43,297 nucleotides of DNA, from NCBI GenBank assembly GCA_005882995.1, contig VBCY01000111.1:1-43297 (forward strand), written 5' to 3'. This stretch comes from Betaproteobacteria bacterium (GTDB taxonomy: Bacteria > Pseudomonadota > Gammaproteobacteria > Burkholderiales > Casimicrobiaceae). The notes under the pieces were generated by a model. The model was not told the origin of the DNA, ran no database searches, and worked only from the letters and a program-made list of their open reading frames with translations. Made by a program: the position numbers and the translations under genes. Every line of letters begins with the position of its first letter. The stretch's first letter is position 1. Of this stretch, positions 33,639 to 43,297 are shown one piece after another.

Positions 33639-34715
33639 ATGCAAACACTCCAGGTTGCGCTTGGGGAGCGCAGTTATCCGATTCATGTCGGCGATGGCCT
33701 GCTCGGATCCATTGGTCAGTGGCTGCCGGCGACGAAATCCGCGCGCGCCATCATCGTCACCAATCCGACGGTCGCATCGCATCATCTGACAGCACTGCAT
33801 GGCGGTCTGACACGCGCCGGCATCAGCCATGACACGGTGCTCGTTCCGGACGGTGAGGCGCACAAGGACTGGCGCGCACTCAACACCATCCACAGCAGAC
33901 TGATCGAGCTTGGCGCCGAGCGCTCGACGATGCTGATGGCGCTCGGCGGCGGAGTGGTCGGGGATCTCGCGGGTTTCGCTGCGGCCACTTACCAGCGTGG
34001 CATGCCGCTGGTCCAGCTTCCGACGACGCTTCTGGCGCAGGTGGATTCTTCGGTAGGGGGCAAGACGGCGATCAATCATCCTCTCGGCAAGAACATGATC
34101 GGTGCCTTTTACCAGCCTTGCGTCGTCGTCATCGATACTTCGACACTCTCCACGCTGCCGCAACGACAATACGTGGCAGGCCTCGCAGAAGTGCTCAAGT
34201 ATGGCGCGGCATGCGACGTCTCGATGTTCTCGTGGCTGGAGTCGTCGCTCGAGCTGCTTCTCGCACGAGATGCGCAGACGGTTGCTCGCTCAATTGCGCA
34301 GAGTTGTCGCATCAAGGCAGCGATCGTTGCGGGTGACGAGCGGGAAACGGGTGCACGGGCAATGCTCAACTTCGGCCACACGTTCGGTCATGCCATCGAG
34401 GCTGCCACCGACTACGACGGATCTTGGCTGCACGGCGAGGCGGTGGCCGCCGGAATGGTCATGGCAGGCGAACTCTCGGTTCGCGTTACGGGATTGCAGT
34501 CCGGGGAAAATTTGCGCTTGAGAGAGTTGATCAAGCGCGCCGGATTGCCGATCCAAGGTCCACGGCTGGAAACCGAGCACTATCTCACCCTGATGGCGAG
34601 AGACAAGAAGGTCCAGGAAGGCGCTATCCGCTTCGTCTTGCTCGAGGCGCTCGGAAAGGCGTGTTTGCGAAGCGATGTCTCCATGGAGGACATCGTCGCA
34701 GTGCTCGCGGGCTAA
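33639..34715 (+). CDS. aroB: AroB, 3-dehydroquinate synthase
   Basis: AroB converts DAHP to 3-dehydroquinate using NAD and a divalent metal, step two of the shikimate pathway. The 358 residues are complete. Family motifs: VPDGEAHKDWRALNTI near 69-84, ALGGGVVGDLAGFAAATYQRG near 99-119, PTTLLAQVDSSVGGKTAINHP near 128-148 with active-site Lys, KYGAACD near 187, and metal ligands in AMLNFGHTFGHAIEAAT near 241-257 and SWLHGEAVAAGM near 262-273. It follows aroK after 72 bases. A hairpin follows the stop but its T tract faces the opposite strand, so termination of this operon on the plus strand is less well marked. Confidence 0.96.
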   Translation: MQTLQVALGERSYPIHVGDGLLGSIGQWLPATKSARAIIVTNPTVASHHLTALHGGLTRAGISHDTVLVPDGEAHKDWRALNTIHSRLIELGAERSTMLMALGGGVVGDLAGFAAATYQRGMPLVQLPTTLLAQVDSSVGGKTAINHPLGKNMIGAFYQPCVVVIDTSTLSTLPQRQYVAGLAEVLKYGAACDVSMFSWLESSLELLLARDAQTVARSIAQSCRIKAAIVAGDERETGARAMLNFGHTFGHAIEAATDYDGSWLHGEAVAAGMVMAGELSVRVTGLQSGENLRLRELIKRAGLPIQGPRLETEHYLTLMARDKKVQEGAIRFVLLEALGKACLRSDVSMEDIVAVLAG

Positions 34716-34722
34716 ATGGTGC

Positions 34723-34749
34723 AAAAAGACGGCGCCCGAAGGCGCCGTC
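34723..34749 (-). terminator. Terminator of the Ig-like lipoprotein gene
   Basis: GACGGCGCC-cgaa-GGCGCCGTC is a perfect 9-bp stem. On the minus strand it is followed by five T residues, so it is an intrinsic terminator for the leftward lipoprotein gene ending at 34770. Lying between convergent genes, it may also stop aroB transcripts, though there is no T tract on that side. Confidence 0.75.
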
Positions 34750-34769
34750 TCTGGATGGGCTCTTCCAGG

Positions 34770-36101
34770 TTACTTGCAAGTCACCGTCGCATTGGCGGTG
34801 AGCTGCGGCTTGCTCGCATCACCGATGAAGATGTTGTGCGCGCCAGAACCATCGGTAAGGCCGCTTATGGTGACGGAGCCGGGCGACGTTGGGACCGGAT
34901 TCGGCGCTGCCACCGCTCCCGGCGAGGCGACACTGTAGGGCGGGGTACCGCCAGTGATGACAAAGCCGAAGGTCTTGCCGGTGCAACTCGCGACGCCCGG
35001 ACCGACGCTGTACGAAGCCGGTGTAACGGAGATCGGTGCTCCGGGGGGCGCTGGCGGCGCGGCTGTTCCTGGCTGGTTGATGAGTTGGGCGGTGACCTGC
35101 CTGCCGACAGCGTCGACAATGGTGAAGGTCAGCGGATTCACGCAGCTGCCGTTGGTGATGGCTTCGAAAAATCCGCCGGCGGCTGCGACGATCGTATTGA
35201 CCAGTGTCACGGACGCGGGGAACGTCGACGACACATGGTACGGCGGCGTGCCCCCGTAGATGAAGTAGTCGATCCTGAATCCCGTCGAACAGGTCGCGGT
35301 GTCCGCTCCCGTGATCGTCGCAGTCGCAGGAACAACGGACAGAATCGCGGAACCGTCGGTGACCTGCACGATCGTGAAGTCGCCTACGACGCTGTTGCTG
35401 GTGGTGAGCTCCGTGGCACGGATCTCCGCGGGTTGCGTCGGCGCGTTGACCGCCGCTTGCAACACGACATTGGCGTTCCCATTCGCATCCGAAACGACCG
35501 TCTTCGTGGCCACCAGCGGTTGCCCTGGGCTGGACGACTGGATTCCGAAGGCGCCGGTCACGACGTCGAATCGAACTTGACGATTGGGGATGCCAGCACC
35601 GCCGGCCCCCAGAACCTGGACCGTCGCCGTCGCGGTATCGCCGGCGCAAACGGTGTTGGCGCCACATGCTGTGCGTGCAGGAGTAATCGTGAGGGTCCCG
35701 AAAATTGGCGCCGGGCTCACCGTCACAGTCGCGGTCGCGGTTTGTCCTGTGGAATCCTGCACCGTCACCGTAACGGCGGTTGGCGCGGCGACGTCATTGG
35801 GAAGCAGCACGACGGTCGCTGCATTCACTGCCTGAGACACAGGCAGGATCGATGCATTGCTGCTAAAGGCCTGATAGGGCGCGGCGCCGCCGCTCACAGT
35901 CAGTGTGGCAGGCGTGTGCGAATAGACCGTTGCCGTGGGCGGAAGGACGAACAACGGTCCCACCACGGGAGGAGGCGGCGCAAAGGGGTTATTCGGCGCC
36001 CCGCTGCCGCCCCCACAACCGGCAAGGACCAGAACCCCGGCCATGGAGGCCAGCGCAAGAAGGATTCGCATCAAAAGTGCTTTCATGAGGTCTGGCGCCA
36101 T
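34770..36101 (-). CDS. Exported lipoprotein with bacterial Ig-like repeats, function unknown
   Basis: I do not recognise a specific function. From ATG 36101 (AGGGA upstream) the product is 443 residues; ATGs at 36086 and 36071 are also possible. A signal peptide ends in the lipobox LVLAGCGGG, followed by a Pro-rich linker (PFAPPPPVVGP), so it is a surface or periplasmic lipoprotein. The rest is beta-rich and Thr/Val/Ala-rich, with about four Ig-like units. Three share a (G)GxxPY element: GGAAPYQAFSSNASILPV, GGTPPYHVSSTFPASVTLV and GGTPPYSVASPGAV. A Big-like unit has FDVVTGAFG...VVSDANGNANVVLQA. Four or more Cys lie in the C-terminal half (CSTGF, GSCVN, ASCTG, VTCK). It is alone, on the opposite strand to its neighbours, with its own terminator. 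Confidence 0.75.
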   Translation of the reverse strand: MAPDLMKALLMRILLALASMAGVLVLAGCGGGSGAPNNPFAPPPPVVGPLFVLPPTATVYSHTPATLTVSGGAAPYQAFSSNASILPVSQAVNAATVVLLPNDVAAPTAVTVTVQDSTGQTATATVTVSPAPIFGTLTITPARTACGANTVCAGDTATATVQVLGAGGAGIPNRQVRFDVVTGAFGIQSSSPGQPLVATKTVVSDANGNANVVLQAAVNAPTQPAEIRATELTTSNSVVGDFTIVQVTDGSAILSVVPATATITGADTATCSTGFRIDYFIYGGTPPYHVSSTFPASVTLVNTIVAAAGGFFEAITNGSCVNPLTFTIVDAVGRQVTAQLINQPGTAAPPAPPGAPISVTPASYSVGPGVASCTGKTFGFVITGGTPPYSVASPGAVAAPNPVPTSPGSVTISGLTDGSGAHNIFIGDASKPQLTANATVTCK

Positions 36102-36267
36102 GTAGAGTCCCTGATGATGATGTCCTAAAGATTTTAGAAGTGCATGCCGTTTTGGGCGTTGCGACAAGTATATAGGTTAGTTTTGACGGATTAAAGCGCA
36201 AGTTCCTTCCGGACGCAAGTAGTTCCTTGGTCAAAGGCACGCCGAGGTCGAAAAATCCACAGCTTGG

Positions 36268-36299
36268 TTGCCGCGATGCAACAATGCCGCTACTATAAT
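36268..36299 (+). promoter_or_regulatory. Possible gltB promoter
   Basis: A perfect TATAAT (36294-36299) lies 84 bases before the gltB ATG in the divergent gap. The nearest -35-like box is TTGCCG (36268-36273), with an over-long 20-base spacer, so an activator may be needed. On the other strand the lipoprotein gene has a TATACT box near 36175 with a poor -35. Confidence 0.4.
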
Positions 36300-36383
36300 T
36301 TGTTCACGCTGTCAAAACGGCCGGGCATCACTCTTTCGGTGAGACAGGTGCACCGAGCGTTCGGGAAGGGGCGAAAAGGTCAC

Positions 36384-41092
<4,709 letters not shown>

Positions 41093-41093
<1 letters not shown>

Positions 41094-42514
41094 TGGGCAA
41101 GGTCACCGGATTCATGGAGCTTGCCCGCGTCCACGAGGTGGCGCTGCCGGTCGACGAGCGTGTGCGCACCTATCACGAGTTCATTCAGACGCTCAAGGAG
41201 AATGAAGCGGCGAAGCAGGGTGCGCGCTGCATGGACTGCGGCATCCCGTTCTGCCAGACGGGCTGTCCGGTCAACAACATCATTCCGGACTGGAACGATC
41301 TCACGTATCGCCATCAATGGCGTAGGGCGCTCGACGTATTGCATTCAACCAACAACTTCCCCGAATTCACCGGTCGGGTGTGCCCCGCGCCATGCGAAGC
41401 CGCGTGCACACTCAACATCAACGATGATCCGGTCGGGATCAAGTCGATCGAGCACTTCATTATCGACAAGGGATGGCAGGAGGGCTGGGTCGTTCCTCAA
41501 CTTCCGTCAAGGAGAACCGGCAATCGAGTCGCGGTGGTCGGATCCGGTCCCGCAGGCATGGCGTGCGCGCAGCAACTCGCGCGAGCCGGGCACGATGTCG
41601 TCCTTTTTGAAAAGAGCGACCGCATCGGCGGCCTGTTGCGCTACGGGATCCCCGATTTCAAGATGGAGAAGCGTCACATCGACCGTCGCGTCGAGCAGAT
41701 GCGCGCCGAAGGTGTGGATTTTCGCGTCAACGTACACGTCGGCTCAGACGTCCCGGCGCTTGGCCTCATGAACGAGTTCGACGCCGTGGCGATTACCGCC
41801 GGCTCGGAGCATCCGCGGGATCTTGAGGTGCCAGGGCGCGAGCTGGACGGTGTGCATTTCGCAATGGACTTTTTGCCGCTCCAGAATCGCCGCGTGGCAG
41901 GCGATAGCGGCGTGGCGCCGCTCACAGCCAAGGGCAAACACGTCATCGTCATCGGTGGCGGGGACACCGGCTCGGATTGCGTTGGAACCTCTAATCGCCA
42001 AGGTGCGCTTTCGGTGACGCAGTTCGAATTGCTGCCCCAGCCGCCGCAACACGAGAACAAGCCGTTGGTCTGGCCGTACTGGCCGATGAAGCTTCGGACC
42101 TCGGCCTCGCACGAGGAAGGATGTCAGCGTGACTGGGCGGTTCAGACCAAAGCGCTCAAGGGTCAGCGCGGAGCGCTCAAGGCGCTGGTGGCTTGCCGGG
42201 TGACCTGGAGGGATGGAAAGCTCGTCGAGCTGCCGGGAACCGACTTCGAACTCAAGGCGGATCTCGTGTTGCTGGCGATGGGCTATCTGCATCCGGTGCA
42301 CTCGGGCATGCTCGACGAGCTCGGCGTGAAATACGATGCGCGGGGCAACGTCGCCGCAGATACCGACAGTTATCGCACATCGATGCCGAAGGTGTTCGCC
42401 GCCGGCGATTCACGGCGCGGCCAGTCGCTAGTGGTCTGGGCGATTCGCGAAGGCAGGCAGTGCGCGCGCGCCATCGACGAGTTTTTGACCGGCGCGTCGG
42501 AATTGCCACGCTAG
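41093..42514 (+). CDS. gltD: GltD, glutamate synthase (NADPH) small subunit
   Basis: GltD oxidises NADPH at FAD and passes electrons through 4Fe-4S clusters to GltB. The 473 residues are complete. N-terminal cluster cysteines are in [14 protein letters not shown] near 47-60 and [13 protein letters not shown] near 94-106. The FAD site is [21 protein letters not shown] near 145-165 with [20 protein letters not shown] following, and the NADPH site is [16 protein letters not shown] near 283-298. The C-terminal FAD motif is [23 protein letters not shown] near 432-454. The GTG start at 41093 overlaps the last base of the gltB stop (TAGTG). The kdoO-like gene starts seven bases after its stop. Confidence 0.96.
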
Positions 42515-42521
42515 GGGCTGG

Positions 42522-43297
42522 ATGACGCAAATTGTCTCGCTTGATTTCGCGAGCTGGCAACCTGCGGTTAGTCCGGACGCGCAGCAATCAGCAGTGCGTG
42601 CCGTGGAAGGGGGCGGCGTGCTGGTGCTTCCGCACCTTGCCTTTACGCTCGACGACCATGAGCGTCGCTTCCTTGATGCGCGTTGGTCGGACGGTCGCGC
42701 CAAAAACATCAGCCTCGAAGGCGCGGCGCTCAAGGGCGCACGCGGAGCGGCCGACGACCTGGCGCAACTCACGCGGATGATTGTGCGCTTCGCGACCTGC
42801 GCGGCGGATCTTGTCACCGCGCTGTTTCCGAGATACGCGCCCTACGCCAAGCGTGCTCGCACCAGCTATCGGCCGCAACCGGCGGTCGGCCGCGCAGTAT
42901 CCTGGCGCAAGGACGACTCTCGCCTCCACATCGATGCCTTTCCCTCTCGCCCCAACCGCGGTGAACGCATCCTGCGGATTTTTTGCAACGTGAACCCCAG
43001 CGAAGATCGGGTGTGGCGCGTCGGGGAAGAGTTCATTGCGATGGCGCGGACCTTCCTACCGCGCGTGCGTCGGAAAATCCCCGGAGAAGCTGCCATGCTT
43101 GCGGCTATGCGTCTCACCAAAGGCGTGCGTAGCCACTACGATCACCTCATGCTCGGCTTGCACGACTGTGCCAAAGCCGATACCGACTATCAGCGTCGCT
43201 GCCGGCAGCAGATCGTCCGATTTGCTCCTGGCACGACGTGGATATGCTTCTCGGATCAGGTCATGCATGCGGCGATCTCGGGCCAATTCATGCTCGA
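42522..43297 (+). CDS. kdoO: KdoO, Kdo 3-hydroxylase (Fe(II)/2-oxoglutarate dioxygenase), partial
   Basis: This gene runs off the window edge; 258 residues are present. It matches the Kdo hydroxylase family, which turns Kdo of the LPS inner core into D-glycero-D-talo-oct-2-ulosonic acid (Ko) using iron, oxygen and 2-oxoglutarate. The metal-binding HxD is in LHIDAFPSRPNRGERILR, with His near 136 and Asp near 138, and the distal His is near 249 (DQVMHAAISGQFMLE). The preceding RTSYRPQPAVGRAVSWRKDDSR segment is family-typical. It starts seven bases after gltD, so it is probably in the gltBD transcript, although its substrate is made by the waaA locus 30 kb away. Assignment is from motif pattern, not from alignment. 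Confidence 0.85.
   Translation, partial: MTQIVSLDFASWQPAVSPDAQQSAVRAVEGGGVLVLPHLAFTLDDHERRFLDARWSDGRAKNISLEGAALKGARGAADDLAQLTRMIVRFATCAADLVTALFPRYAPYAKRARTSYRPQPAVGRAVSWRKDDSRLHIDAFPSRPNRGERILRIFCNVNPSEDRVWRVGEEFIAMARTFLPRVRRKIPGEAAMLAAMRLTKGVRSHYDHLMLGLHDCAKADTDYQRRCRQQIVRFAPGTTWICFSDQVMHAAISGQFML

Noticed and set aside
34716-36120. Long plus-strand open frame (470 codons, 34716-36128) opposite the Ig-like lipoprotein
   Set aside because: Its translation is low-complexity, Arg-rich and without family features, while the minus frame has a lipobox, Ig-like repeats and a terminator.

Overview
The window is about 43 kb of high-GC (roughly 60-65% by eye) chromosomal DNA from a Gram-negative bacterium, most probably a betaproteobacterium (Burkholderiales/Nitrosomonadales type). 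The evidence is gene order: cytochrome c4 divergent from engB-hemB; a class A penicillin-binding protein divergent from pilMNOPQ-aroK-aroB, followed by gltBD; and a Kdo 3-hydroxylase-type gene. There is no tRNA, rRNA, CRISPR array, insertion sequence or phage gene that I can recognise. Almost all the sequence is tightly packed, with many 1-4 base stop/start overlaps (ATGA, GTGA, TAATG).

Layout. (1) 1-4.7 kb, minus strand: a branched-chain amino acid ABC transporter, livK-livH-livM-livG-livF, with a near-consensus promoter before livK and a factor-independent terminator between livK and livH. (2) 5.0-11.6 kb, plus strand: a tripartite RND efflux system (periplasmic adaptor, inner-membrane pump, TolC-type channel) with a Pcm-like methyltransferase between pump and channel. 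(3) 11.6-19.2 kb: envelope polysaccharide genes. waaC-waaA (inner-core heptose and Kdo transfer) run leftward; a WaaE-like glycosyltransferase, a UDP-glucuronate epimerase-like gene and rmlBACD (dTDP-L-rhamnose) run rightward. (4) 19.3-22.8 kb: a secreted lysyl-endopeptidase-like serine protease, a MOSC-domain protein and a dihaem cytochrome c4. (5) 22.9-27.8 kb: engB, a structured intergenic RNA, hemB, a nucleotidyltransferase-like protein of unknown role, and mrcA. (6) 27.9-34.7 kb: the type IV pilus alignment and secretin genes pilMNOPQ, then the shikimate genes aroK and aroB. (7) 34.8-43.3 kb: an Ig-like lipoprotein on the opposite strand, then gltB-gltD and a 3'-truncated (by the window edge) kdoO.

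The most unusual observation is that two core operon genes, rmlA and pilN, each carry a short internal deletion with a frameshift. In both, the 5' part reads in one frame and the recognisable 3' part continues in another with about 13-16 family residues missing at the junction. The old rmlA stop still overlaps the rmlC start. Either this strain has lost rhamnose synthesis and pilus alignment function, or the sequence has small deletion errors. The second notable region is the 247-base engB-hemB gap, which holds at least four hairpins, two with GGA-rich loops, and fits a conserved hemB leader RNA. No clearly new multi-gene defence or mobile system is visible; the remainder is mainly core metabolism and envelope biology.
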